A DNA stretch of 64,000 bases, from positions 3,844,001-3,908,000 of the forward strand of contig CP048838.1 in the NCBI GenBank assembly GCA_012317185.1, read 5' to 3'. This document shows, in pieces, positions 49,921 to 58,546 of this stretch. A model generated the notes under the pieces. It did no database searches. It was given only the letters and a program-made list of their open reading frames with translations, and was not told where the DNA came from. The position numbers and the translations under genes are program-made. The DNA is from [Clostridium] innocuum. GTDB taxonomy: Bacteria; Bacillota_I; Bacilli_A; Erysipelotrichales; Erysipelotrichaceae. Numbering within the stretch: the first letter of the stretch is position 1; every line of letters begins with the position of its first letter.

Positions 49921-51600
49921 ATGAAAGGCTATCAGCTGAAAATCACCCTGAAGGGTACATCGCCTCCCGTGTGGCGCCGTATCTGGATTCCGGCAGATAT
50001 GACATTCCGAAATCTGCATGAGGCGATTCAATATTTATTTGGATGGATGGATTATCATTTATACGATTTTGAAATTGCCCGGGAGCATGTGAAGATCCTG
50101 TGCGATGATGGAGAAGCCTTTGAATTTGAAAGAGATACGGTTTTTAAGGATATGGATACCCCGCTGCATACCTATCTGAAAGAAAAGATGAAGCTTGTAT
50201 ATACCTACGATTATGGAGATAACTGGGAACATGTCATTCTGGTTGAAAAGCAGAATGAGGAGGCACTGTCCCAGATAAAGCTTCTGAAATGGAAGCAGGA
50301 TAATCTTGCGGAGGATGCCGGAAATGTGGACGGCTATCAGGAAATCGTTGCGAAAGCGGCAGATGAAACAAACGAAGAGCATGAGAAAATGAAAAACTGG
50401 CTGGAAATGCAGCATATTCCCTTTGATGAGGAAATGGTGAGGGAGGATCTTGCCTCCATCACGCAGGAGGATATGTATTTCACATTGAGTCCGGAAGCCG
50501 GAATGGTTCTTAATGAAGCACTTGCCGCATTCATCAACCAGCTGGACAAGATGGAGCTTTGCGGTATGAGTCTGATAACAGCAGATGATCAGGAAACAAA
50601 AAAGGTGCTTGTAATCGCTCAGTATGAGGAAGGTTATAATATGCAGCTGTACGAGAATGAGACGGATTATATGCGCGGCGTGGAAAGTACACCTGAGCTG
50701 CCCGGCTATAATCTGTATGCCAACGGTGTAAGCATCATCTGTCTGGATCAGGGCTTTCAAAGGGGAGATGGCTGGGTAAGCGAGGATGGAACCTGTATTG
50801 TCAAAATCATGCAGACAGGCTATCTTCCTATGGATCCGGATGATGAGGCGGCTTATGAAATTGCGAATGACCTGCACGATTTTCTGGATATCCTGCAGTC
50901 CTGCGGCCACCGCAACCTGCCGGATTACAACGAGGGGCGAATGCTGTCGGGTATATGGAAAAAGGATGGCACGCTGGATATCAGTTATCCGGAAATCCGA
51001 ATGCTGAATGAAAACATCACACTGCATTTGCAACCGGATCAGGCTGCTCTGCTGAACAGGAAGAAAAAAACGATCAGGGAGCTGCAGGTCGATCTGATTG
51101 CGGATTTGTTAGAAACAGTAGCAGATATCCGCCTGCCCCTGTATCTGACTCTTGAAAATGAAGATTATCAGCTGAAAATACCGCTGGATGATGAGAGCTA
51201 TCGCGGTTTTGAGGAGATGAGCAGAAGTGTCGTATCCTTACTCTGCGGATTTATGGAAGAGTATGGAAGGATTACCACACTCATCGTTAATAATGATAAT
51301 ATGGCACAGATGCTCAGCGGACTATGTGAGGATTTATCAATAAAGCTGCGTATTGAAGACTTTATGAGTGAGGCACAAAAGCTCATGATGGAGGAGGACC
51401 TGCACCACGACTTTGAAATGCTGAATACGCTGGCAGGTATGAGTGAGGAGGAATTTTATCAGTTTCTCGATCAGCTCGATGAACACCAGCTGGAAGGCTT
51501 CAGTCAAATGATTGAGCAGTACATGGACAAATACGGACTGGACAGTGAGCATGACAGCCCGCTGCCGAAATTAAAAGCAAAAAAGCACTTCGATGCCTGA
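49921..51600 (+). CDS. Plasmid pRiA4b ORF-3 family protein with long C-terminal extension
   Basis: A 559-residue cytosolic protein. The N-terminal 180 residues are the pRiA4b ORF-3 domain: YQLKITLKGTSPPVWRRI, FRNLHEAIQYLFGWMDYHLYDF, YDYGDNWEHVI and LAEDAGNVDGYQE. The remaining 380 residues are acidic and not recognised; a segment with YEIANDLHDFLDILQ and a C-terminal helical part (HDFEMLNTLAGMSEEEFYQFLDQLDEHQ) stand out. The ORF-3 domain is widespread but of unknown function, though some members lie near mobile DNA. SD AAGGAAGGTGG is 6 nt before the ATG. Monocistronic. Confidence 0.8.
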   Translation: MKGYQLKITLKGTSPPVWRRIWIPADMTFRNLHEAIQYLFGWMDYHLYDFEIAREHVKILCDDGEAFEFERDTVFKDMDTPLHTYLKEKMKLVYTYDYGDNWEHVILVEKQNEEALSQIKLLKWKQDNLAEDAGNVDGYQEIVAKAADETNEEHEKMKNWLEMQHIPFDEEMVREDLASITQEDMYFTLSPEAGMVLNEALAAFINQLDKMELCGMSLITADDQETKKVLVIAQYEEGYNMQLYENETDYMRGVESTPELPGYNLYANGVSIICLDQGFQRGDGWVSEDGTCIVKIMQTGYLPMDPDDEAAYEIANDLHDFLDILQSCGHRNLPDYNEGRMLSGIWKKDGTLDISYPEIRMLNENITLHLQPDQAALLNRKKKTIRELQVDLIADLLETVADIRLPLYLTLENEDYQLKIPLDDESYRGFEEMSRSVVSLLCGFMEEYGRITTLIVNNDNMAQMLSGLCEDLSIKLRIEDFMSEAQKLMMEEDLHHDFEMLNTLAGMSEEEFYQFLDQLDEHQLEGFSQMIEQYMDKYGLDSEHDSPLPKLKAKKHFDA

Positions 51601-51811
51601 GTATTCTGTACGCAGAAGTCCTGTGATTGTCGAGAACAGAAGAAATGAAGCCAAGCCTTTTGATAAGAACAAAACAGTAAAAACGGAAAGCTGTATACAT
51701 AGCATACGGCGCCTGCTCTTCTTATGCAATGCATAAGGTATCTTTCAGAGTGTTGAAAGACATACAATAGTCACAAGAGACTTATCCATTTGGTTATCAT
51801 AAAGATTACAT

Positions 51812-51867
51812 AAAAGGATCAATTCCATCGCTTTTATGAAAAGAAAACGATGAATCTGATCCTTTTT
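51812..51867 (+). terminator. Terminator downstream of the pRiA4b ORF-3 gene
   Basis: AAAAGGATCA (51812-51821) and TGATCCTTTT (51857-51866) with an inner CATCG/CGATG stem; TTTTT ends it. It lies 212 nt after the stop codon, so the transcript has a long 3' UTR or this ends something else. The remaining 260 bp to the araC gene show nothing recognisable. Confidence 0.75.
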
Positions 51868-52127
51868 GCTATGCATGAGCTGTATCTTTTCCATCTTTAA
51901 GCAAGGGTTCATAATCAGAGTGCTTGCTTTGCTGTTCCTATAAGATAATAAGACACCTCATGTTTGCTTTCCTACGCTGTGACTGCAAATATTGTTCAAG
52001 ATAAGGCATTGAAGAAAGAGAAGAAGGAACACACCGATGTTCAAATGCGCATTCCATAAGCACTTTTTTCATGCTCGCGCTCAGCTTCCAACCGGCATTT
52101 GCATGTCATCATCTGTTTGAGAATTGT

Positions 52128-52931
52128 TTAAAACTTGAAGCTCTCATTATAGTAATCCTGCAGCTGCTTTTGATATTGCTGTGGGGTCACATTACAGATT
52201 TCACGAAAATCATGAATGAAATGTGCCTGATCATAAAAGCCGCACTGCTGGGCAATGGCAGTCAAAGTAAGCTTTTGTTCCTTCAAAAGACTAACAGCCT
52301 GATTGATGCGCTGTATTTTCTGTATGGTTTTCATACTGCAGCCAAGGCGCTGCTGCACCAGACGCTGCAGATGCCGGCGGCTGTAGCCGAAGCTATCCAT
52401 TACATCGGCGATACGCGCCTTACCGGAAAGTCCCTGCATAAGAGCTGCCATTGCATCATCCTGTTTGTTCATCATGGAGAGAAAAATGGTATCGAGCTGC
52501 TGAAAAAAGGACGCTTCCCCTTCCGCCTTGTCATAGGCTTCCATAATCAACGCATGACATCGGTGATTCACCTGCTTCAGCTCGATGCGCATATCACGAT
52601 ACGGATATTGGTCTGCCAAGAATAACGCATGGGAGCCTGAGGGACGAAATTCCACAAAATACTGAACCTGATCCTCACCCTCCTTTTTCCAGACGGTCAC
52701 CATTCTGGTTGTCGGTCCCCAGTATTCCAAATCCAGACTGCTATCCTGCTTCATATTCATGACAATACAGCCGCTGATATCCGGAACCAGATGCAGCTGC
52801 TCGGTTATCATGTAGTGGCTGTGACAAATCGTATAGTGTGCAATATATGGTCGCAGCAGGGGGTGCGGCAACAGATACGTATGCGTATCCGTTTTCCACA
52901 GACAATCCTGAATATCCTGCTTCAGCTTCAT
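52128..52931 (-). CDS. AraC-family transcriptional regulator
   Basis: A 267-residue regulator. The N-terminal 150 residues are a cupin-like/DUF6597-type sensor (YIAHYTICHSHYM, VPDISGCIVMNM, VEFRPSGSHALF); the C-terminal 95 residues are the paired helix-turn-helices (ARIADVMDSFGYSRRHLQRLV; LTAIAQQCGFYDQAHFIHDFRE). Start: ATG 52931 lies 1 nt after the degV stop (TAG-T-ATG) with no good SD, so it is probably translated by coupling. Effector unknown. Confidence 0.88.
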   Translation of the reverse strand: MKLKQDIQDCLWKTDTHTYLLPHPLLRPYIAHYTICHSHYMITEQLHLVPDISGCIVMNMKQDSSLDLEYWGPTTRMVTVWKKEGEDQVQYFVEFRPSGSHALFLADQYPYRDMRIELKQVNHRCHALIMEAYDKAEGEASFFQQLDTIFLSMMNKQDDAMAALMQGLSGKARIADVMDSFGYSRRHLQRLVQQRLGCSMKTIQKIQRINQAVSLLKEQKLTLTAIAQQCGFYDQAHFIHDFREICNVTPQQYQKQLQDYYNESFKF

Positions 52932-52932
52932 A

Positions 52933-53778
52933 CTATTTTTCAATATACTGTATTGCGATACAGTCCAGACCCGTATGCGCCGCAATTACGGCACTGATGG
53001 TATTGATTCTGATTTCTAGGCGGCTGTTTCTCTCCAACAGCTGTCTGCGGATATCCTCCGCTTTTTCCAGACAGCCGGAGTGAATCACATACACATAGCC
53101 TTCCCTGCCTGCCAGCTTTTCACTAATCGTATCCACAGCATGAGTAGCTGCCTTTTTCTCTGTACGCACCTTTTCCAATACGTCGATTTTTCCCTGCGTG
53201 GAAGGATCGATAATAAGCACAGGCTTGATTTTCAAAAGACTAGCTGCTGCGGCTGCCAGCGGTGTCAAACGGCCTCCCCGTTTCAGATGCTGAATATCAT
53301 TCGGCAGAATCAATGTTCCGCTCGTCCTGATCAGCTTACTCAAAAGCTCACTAATTTCGGCACCGCTTTTTCCTTCATCTGCATATCGTTTTGCCAGCAG
53401 TGCTTCATGTCCCTGCAGATCACAGGTTGTAAAATCCTCAATATGAATGACTGGTATACCAATCTCTCTTGCCATTACCTGAATGGTGTTGAAGGTCGAT
53501 GAAAGACCGGATGATAAGGGAACCGATACGATTTCTTCATAGCCCTGTTCCTTGATTGTACGTAGTGTAGCCTCGATAACACTGCCCACCGGCATACTCG
53601 TTTTCGGAGTATGCTGTTTACGCAAAGCTTCATATAATTCTTCCGTACTGATATCCACACCATCCTGATATGAGTGTTCTTCATCAATTACCTGTAATGG
53701 TAGAAGGAATATCCCATGCTCCTGTGCCTGCTGAATCGTCATAGCACTTCCGCTGTCCGTTAATATTGCTGTTTTCAT
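52933..53778 (-). CDS. DegV family fatty-acid-binding protein
   Basis: A 281-residue DegV/FakB-type protein, distinct from the one at 15173-16036. Motifs: ILTDSGSAM, KTSMPVGSV, SVPLSSGLSSTFN, HLKRGGRLTP and AAHTGLD near the end, where the usual HxGPGxxG is shortened. It probably carries a fatty acid for the FakA kinase. SD AGAGGTG is 7 nt before ATG 53778. First gene of a two-gene unit with the AraC regulator, which may control it or respond to lipid status. Confidence 0.88.
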   Translation of the reverse strand: MKTAILTDSGSAMTIQQAQEHGIFLLPLQVIDEEHSYQDGVDISTEELYEALRKQHTPKTSMPVGSVIEATLRTIKEQGYEEIVSVPLSSGLSSTFNTIQVMAREIGIPVIHIEDFTTCDLQGHEALLAKRYADEGKSGAEISELLSKLIRTSGTLILPNDIQHLKRGGRLTPLAAAAASLLKIKPVLIIDPSTQGKIDVLEKVRTEKKAATHAVDTISEKLAGREGYVYVIHSGCLEKAEDIRRQLLERNSRLEIRINTISAVIAAHTGLDCIAIQYIEK

Positions 53779-54098
53779 ATCCTGACACCTCTTTCATAAA
53801 CTTACTTATTCATAACACACTCCTATTTTACACCAAATTACTCGGAAATGAAAATTAAAGTTTGTTTTGGTCTGTGAAAGAGAAAGCATATAAGCTTCTT
53901 AACTAAATATTTCATGAAATCGTGTAGTTTCTATAAGAAATTATCACACACCGAATGCTGTTCATTTGTTTCGACACAATTCTTCTGTGTACTTTACTGC
54001 TTTCATACATACACACTTTGGCGAATTCTTCTGTTATCGTCTTTTCCTGCAGCTTGTTCTACTGCACACTCATGACCACTGTGTATTTTTCTGTCATT
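53779..54098. other. Intergenic region, nothing beyond promoter sequences
   Basis: About 320 bp between divergent degV and dat. A perfect 12-bp palindrome ATTTCATGAAAT (53909-53920) is the only notable sequence; it has no evident link to a promoter. Confidence 0.4.
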
Positions 54099-54127
54099 TT
54101 GACAATCACTCTCGCTTGTCTTATGAT
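54099..54127 (+). promoter_or_regulatory. Promoter of dat
   Basis: TTGACA (54099-54104), 17-bp spacer, TATGAT (54122-54127). The expected start is near 54134, giving a leader of about 89 nt before the dat ATG. Confidence 0.8.
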
Positions 54128-54181
54128 ATGTACGTGAGATAGCAATCACGTTCGATCAAAGTGTTTTATTATCTGTGGTGG

Positions 54182-54209
54182 AAAGGAGTACAGATATTCC
54201 TTATATCTG
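54182..54209 (+). promoter_or_regulatory. Displaced SD followed by a hairpin in the dat leader
   Basis: A strong SD, AAAGGAG (54182-54188), is not followed by a start codon at normal spacing. Instead CAGATAT/ATATCTG (54191-54197, 54203-54209) forms a 7-bp hairpin, and the dat ATG comes 34 nt after the SD. Folding would bring the two closer. Confidence 0.45.
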
Positions 54210-54222
54210 ATAGTGAAGCAAC

Positions 54223-55080
54223 ATGAAATATTTATGGAAGGGTTCCTTTGTGGACAAGGAGGATATCCACATCGATCTGCATGATCGCGGGTATCAGTTT
54301 GGAGATGGTATCTACGAGGTAACACATGTTTACAATGGTGTGCTATTCGCACTGGATGAGCATATCGACAGATTGATAAACAGCGCTGCCTTTATCGAAT
54401 TAAATTTACGGCATACAAAGGATGAAATCGCTGCATTCTGTAGAGGACTTGTAGAACAGAATCACATCGAAAACGGGTATATTTACCTGCAGGTAACACG
54501 TGGTGATGGAACGCTGCGCAATCATGGATTCTCCATGTATGAGGAGCAGCAGCCGGTATTCTGCGGTTTTGCGCAAAGCAGTACACGCAGTGAAGAAAAG
54601 ATGGTCAAGGGGGCTGATGCGATAACAGTGGAGGATCGCCGTTCTCTTATGTGTAATGTGAAGTCACTGAATCTGCTGCCAAACTGTCTGGCCAAGCATG
54701 CAGCACAAAAAAAAGGTGTCAGCAAGGCAATCATGGTGCGTGACAATATCGTTACAGAGGAAAAGTCCGGCAATATCTTCATCGTAAAGGACGGCATAGT
54801 TCTTACTCATCCCAATGGCGGAAAAATTCTTCCGGGTATTACGAAACAGCTGATCATCGAGCTTCTCCATCAGCACAATATTCCGGTATGGGAAAAGGAA
54901 TTTAGCGAGGAAGAGCTGCTGCATGCGGATGAGGTCATGGTAACCGATACCAACAGTGAAATTGTTCCTGTTATCAAAGTCAATGATATCATTATCGGGA
55001 ATGGTGCACGCGGTGAAATAACCAAAAAAATCCAAATGCTCTACAAATCCCTAATTGAAGAGAAATGTGGTAAACTGTAA
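54223..55080 (+). CDS. dat: D-amino acid aminotransferase
   Basis: A 285-residue fold-type IV PLP aminotransferase. The PLP lysine is Lys147 (NVKSLNLLPN), the cofactor-contacting Glu is in EEKSGNIF, and RGDGTLRNHGF carries the Arg/His pair that binds the substrate carboxylate in D-alanine aminotransferases, so D- rather than branched-chain specificity is favoured. It makes D-glutamate from D-alanine, or the reverse, for wall synthesis or D-amino acid use. It precedes the LevR-like regulator by 64 nt on the same strand, and alanine racemase lies in the opposing operon, which together imply D-alanine handling. The start codon lacks a nearby SD. Confidence 0.9.
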   Translation: MKYLWKGSFVDKEDIHIDLHDRGYQFGDGIYEVTHVYNGVLFALDEHIDRLINSAAFIELNLRHTKDEIAAFCRGLVEQNHIENGYIYLQVTRGDGTLRNHGFSMYEEQQPVFCGFAQSSTRSEEKMVKGADAITVEDRRSLMCNVKSLNLLPNCLAKHAAQKKGVSKAIMVRDNIVTEEKSGNIFIVKDGIVLTHPNGGKILPGITKQLIIELLHQHNIPVWEKEFSEEELLHADEVMVTDTNSEIVPVIKVNDIIIGNGARGEITKKIQMLYKSLIEEKCGKL

Positions 55081-55144
55081 GTATGTAATCACTACGGGGA
55101 AGAAACGAAGCAATGTTTCTTCCTTTTTTCCATCAGGAGGGTTT

Positions 55145-57571
55145 ATGAAAAAATCAAGAAGAAGTCAGCTTCTGCAGCATATTGCAGAAATCACATCCAT
55201 CGCTATTGCGAATAAAGAATATACTGGTATCAATACCGACGCCTTTACCATCAGTCTCGATCTGAATCTTGACCGTGCTAATGTCAGTCGTATGCTGAAT
55301 GATCTGTGGCGGGAAAATATTCTTATCAAAATACAGGGACGCCCCACCTTTTATCTGCACCGTAAAACACTGCTGAAGCGCTATCCCAATTCCTATATAC
55401 CAGCGCTCATACCTAAAAATGAAGAGCTTGCCACTTATCTGGAGCACTCGCTTGTACTCTCTCAGGAAACAGCGAAGGAAGCATTTACCAGTTGCATTGG
55501 GCATTCCATTCGGGAGAGTATGTATCCCATCATTGAGGACATCAAGGTCTTTCTCACCTATCCACAGACCATGCGCTCCATCATGATCTGCGGTCCGCAC
55601 AAAAGCGGAAAGCATCATCTATTACGCTGTATCATGCAATATCTGAAAATTGATACAGAGCAGCTACTTCATATTGACTGCGCAGCAATCGCGTTAGGAA
55701 AGCTGACAATTTCTGACATTATGCAGCGAATCGATACAAGCCTTGATCAGGAAAAAAGCAACATCATCCTGTTTGAAAACCTGGATGCACTCACGGAACT
55801 CCCTGCAAGCATTACGACGATGGAAACCTTGCTCCGCTTTTATCAGCGAATGGCAGAGAGCAATGAGCTGAACCTGCTATTTCTTGCCGTGACTGCAATG
55901 AATGAACACTTTCTACAGCTGCAAAAGCTGTTTCAGAAGGTATATGAGCTCCCTGATTTGAATAGCAGAACATTAAAGGAAAAGTATGAGTTTGTGTTGT
56001 ATTTTATGCAAAATGAAGCAGATGCAATCGGTAAGACGATTTCTCTATCCTCCTCCATTCTAAATTGCTTTGCGACTGCATGCTATCCGGGGAATCTACA
56101 GAATCTGATGCAGGAACTGCGACACGCCCTTTCCTATGCATACATACAATCCTCACAACAGCAGGAAACCTTTATCACTATTGATTATCAGCATCTCTCA
56201 GATGAACTGCTTGCCAGTATCCGCAATGTATCCGATATACTTCCCATCATAGAAAGCATTACCTCCACACTGCAGGAAAAAAATCACTTTCTGATTCCGG
56301 AGACAGAATGTATTCCCCTGCAAAAGCTGCTGCACAGCTGTATTCAGGAGGATGGTATCCTGCAGGCATTCACACACCGGGAGCCAAGACTGTCCGAATA
56401 CTGTAAGCAGGAGCTGCGCAATGCCGCAAAGCTGGAAATCAATCAGCTGTATTCACTGTCATTACAGAAGATACGGGACTGCATACAGCAGGTTTTGGAT
56501 AAACATGCCTTCACAATACAGGAAAAGCAGCTGGATAAGCTGTGCATACGTATAAACAATCTATTTTCCATATTGAAGCATCACTCCTATTCCACCGCGT
56601 TCGTCCCCGATATGGATATGCAGGATACTGCTATACAATTGCTTTGTGAGGAAATATGTGAAGCATTAAAACAAACCTTTGATAGAAAGCTTCCGGATAT
56701 GGAGCAGTTGTTCATGTATTGTTATCTGTTGTATTCCAGAGAGCATCACATAAAGGGCAGCATCGCTGTTTTGGTTGCCTGTCAGGGTGAGGGAATTGCT
56801 GAAAAATATGCCACCCATGTAAATACTATGAAGTATCAGGTGAAATGCCGGTACATCGATGAAACTGGTACAGCATCCACAAGAAATCTGACAGCCTTTC
56901 TCAGTACCGTTGTGGATAAGGTAAGGGAAATTGATGAGGGAAGCGGTGTTGTCATCATTACCGATTTTAATCCTCTGCTTGATTTTGATTCCGAAATTCG
57001 CAGCAGGACAGATATCGAAACGGTAACGCTTTCCCCAACCTCACTGCCGCTTCTGATTCAGGTGATGAATATGGTGAACAATCCATCTATACAGCTGGAG
57101 GATATACGGAATTATGACTATGGAACCGCCCTGCAGATACCGCAGAGCGATTCGACAGGCTATGGTATTGAGATACAGAAAACGCTGGATGATGTAGCGG
57201 ACAAAATTCTATCAGAATCTCTTGTATTCCTGAATCCGAAGAAAGCTACAATGGCATTGTTTCGAGTATTGATGAAAATTTATGAGGATCTCGGACTAAA
57301 TTATACTGATGAAATATCCATCCGTTTTATTTTCCACAGTGCGTTTATGATTGAGCGTGTAATTCGTAGAGAACCGTTGATCTATAAAAATACAAACAGT
57401 ATCATTTCCACAAACCGTGAGGTTTATACTTCCATTGACCGCAACATGGAGCTGGTGAATGATGTATTCGGCATCAGCATTCCATCCAGTGAAATTGCAC
57501 GACTTTCTGAAATTTTTGTTGATCTTATCAATGGTTGTGAACAGGAGGAATGTAGGACAGGCATTGATTGA
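55145..57571 (+). CDS. LevR-like PTS-regulated transcriptional activator, diverged
   Basis: An 808-residue regulator of the LevR/ManR type. Order: N-terminal helix-turn-helix (about 30-60), AAA+ domain (about 130-340; Walker A degenerate, GPHKSGKH), PRD 1 (about 430-530), a PTS EIIA(Man)-like domain (about 550-660) and PRD 2 (about 700-800, FHSAFMIERVIRRE with its conserved His). The GAFTGA loop that contacts sigma-54 is missing, and the EIIA phosphorylation His is replaced (VACQGEG). It may therefore work without sigma-54. Start: ATG 55145 after CAGGAGGG; the frame back to 55055 has no SD. It is next to, and convergent with, a mannose-family PTS operon, its likely target. Confidence 0.85.
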   Translation: MKKSRRSQLLQHIAEITSIAIANKEYTGINTDAFTISLDLNLDRANVSRMLNDLWRENILIKIQGRPTFYLHRKTLLKRYPNSYIPALIPKNEELATYLEHSLVLSQETAKEAFTSCIGHSIRESMYPIIEDIKVFLTYPQTMRSIMICGPHKSGKHHLLRCIMQYLKIDTEQLLHIDCAAIALGKLTISDIMQRIDTSLDQEKSNIILFENLDALTELPASITTMETLLRFYQRMAESNELNLLFLAVTAMNEHFLQLQKLFQKVYELPDLNSRTLKEKYEFVLYFMQNEADAIGKTISLSSSILNCFATACYPGNLQNLMQELRHALSYAYIQSSQQQETFITIDYQHLSDELLASIRNVSDILPIIESITSTLQEKNHFLIPETECIPLQKLLHSCIQEDGILQAFTHREPRLSEYCKQELRNAAKLEINQLYSLSLQKIRDCIQQVLDKHAFTIQEKQLDKLCIRINNLFSILKHHSYSTAFVPDMDMQDTAIQLLCEEICEALKQTFDRKLPDMEQLFMYCYLLYSREHHIKGSIAVLVACQGEGIAEKYATHVNTMKYQVKCRYIDETGTASTRNLTAFLSTVVDKVREIDEGSGVVIITDFNPLLDFDSEIRSRTDIETVTLSPTSLPLLIQVMNMVNNPSIQLEDIRNYDYGTALQIPQSDSTGYGIEIQKTLDDVADKILSESLVFLNPKKATMALFRVLMKIYEDLGLNYTDEISIRFIFHSAFMIERVIRREPLIYKNTNSIISTNREVYTSIDRNMELVNDVFGISIPSSEIARLSEIFVDLINGCEQEECRTGID

Positions 57572-57673
57572 TACCAGGCAAAGCCATCATAATCATCTCA
57601 TATCGCAATGCACTTATTGTTTCGATATCAACTATCATAGATCATTCTAAGGCGATTCCTGATAAGCACCAGT

Positions 57674-57703
57674 AAAAGGCTGATCCTGAAAAGTCAGCCT
57701 TTT
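57674..57703. terminator. Bidirectional terminator after the LevR-like gene
   Basis: AAAAGGCTGA (57674-57683) pairs perfectly with TCAGCCTTTT (57694-57703); 10-nt loop; A and T runs on both sides. The 57572-57915 gap holds this, the next hairpin and nothing else recognisable. Confidence 0.9.
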
Positions 57704-57886
57704 ATCTTCTATTTCTGTTCGTATCATCATGTTTTAAATACGTTTTTTATTACTACCAACACATGATAAATGTTTCCTTATTGCAGGTACTGCAGACCGC
57801 TTCTGCTTGATTCTTAACCTTAATACCGTATAGGCAGCATATTTTTTAAAATCAATGCAGCATAATCAAACGCAGGTACTACATGG

Positions 57887-57916
57887 AAAACAGGATGCAT
57901 CTCTGCACCCTGTTTT
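57887..57916 (-). terminator. Terminator of the PTS/aldolase operon
   Basis: AAACAGG-TGCA and TGCA-CCTGTTT form an 11-bp stem with one A-C mismatch and loop TCTC. On the minus strand TTTTCC follows. It touches the stop codon of the KDPG-type aldolase. Confidence 0.75.
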
Positions 57917-58545
57917 CATTTTCTATAAATATCAATAATGCGGCGTATTTCCGCTGCATTATTCGCGATTTCCTCTTGTGTCCCTTTTGTAAGCAAGCCA
58001 CCGAAGCCTACACAGGAAATCCCGTTTTCCAGCCACTCCTCTAAATTATCAAGACTTGCACCGCCACTTGCCATTAACGGCATTTCCGGAATCGGTGTTT
58101 GAATGATTTTCGCAAGCTGCGGCCCATAGAAATTGGAAATCGGAAAGGCCTTGATATAGGAGGCACCAACCTCTAACGCCTCCAGCATCTCTGTAATGGT
58201 CGTACAGCCTGGTGCGTATGGTATCTGATAGCGATTGCACATACGCGCGACCTCCCTGCTGAAATTCGGAGCAATGACGAATTTCGCTCCTGCCAGAATT
58301 GCCATACGGCAGGTTTCCGCATCCAGTATTGTTCCGGCTCCGACTAGCATAGTCTTTCCAAATTCATGATTCAGTGCCGCAATGACATCTCCTGCATTGG
58401 GGAGTGTATAGCTGATTTCCATCACATCAACACCACCCTGCAAACAGCCTCTTGCAATTTCCTTTCCCCGTTCAATACTCTCTGTACGAACGATTGCCAT
58501 AGCACCGCATGCCTCCATACGGTTCACTATATCTGCTTTAAACAT
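57916..58545 (-). CDS. KDPG/KHG-type aldolase
   Basis: A 209-residue class I aldolase of the Eda family, which splits 2-keto-3-deoxy-6-phospho sugar acids into pyruvate and glyceraldehyde 3-phosphate. Schiff-base Lys132 (SYIKAFP) and base Glu43 (VMEISYT) are present. In classical KDPG aldolase the loop is EVTLRT; here EISYT lacks the Arg that holds the substrate carboxylate, so the substrate may differ. Start: ATG 58545 after AAGGAG; a frame back to 58611 has no SD and overlaps the upstream gene. It begins 1 nt after the stop of the DHDPS-like gene and is the last gene of the operon. Confidence 0.88.
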   Translation of the reverse strand: MFKADIVNRMEACGAMAIVRTESIERGKEIARGCLQGGVDVMEISYTLPNAGDVIAALNHEFGKTMLVGAGTILDAETCRMAILAGAKFVIAPNFSREVARMCNRYQIPYAPGCTTITEMLEALEVGASYIKAFPISNFYGPQLAKIIQTPIPEMPLMASGGASLDNLEEWLENGISCVGFGGLLTKGTQEEIANNAAEIRRIIDIYRK

Positions 58546-58546
58546 A

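Noticed and set aside
53909..53920. Palindrome ATTTCATGAAAT upstream of dat
   Set aside because: Short, AT-rich, unrelated to the identified promoters; may be chance.
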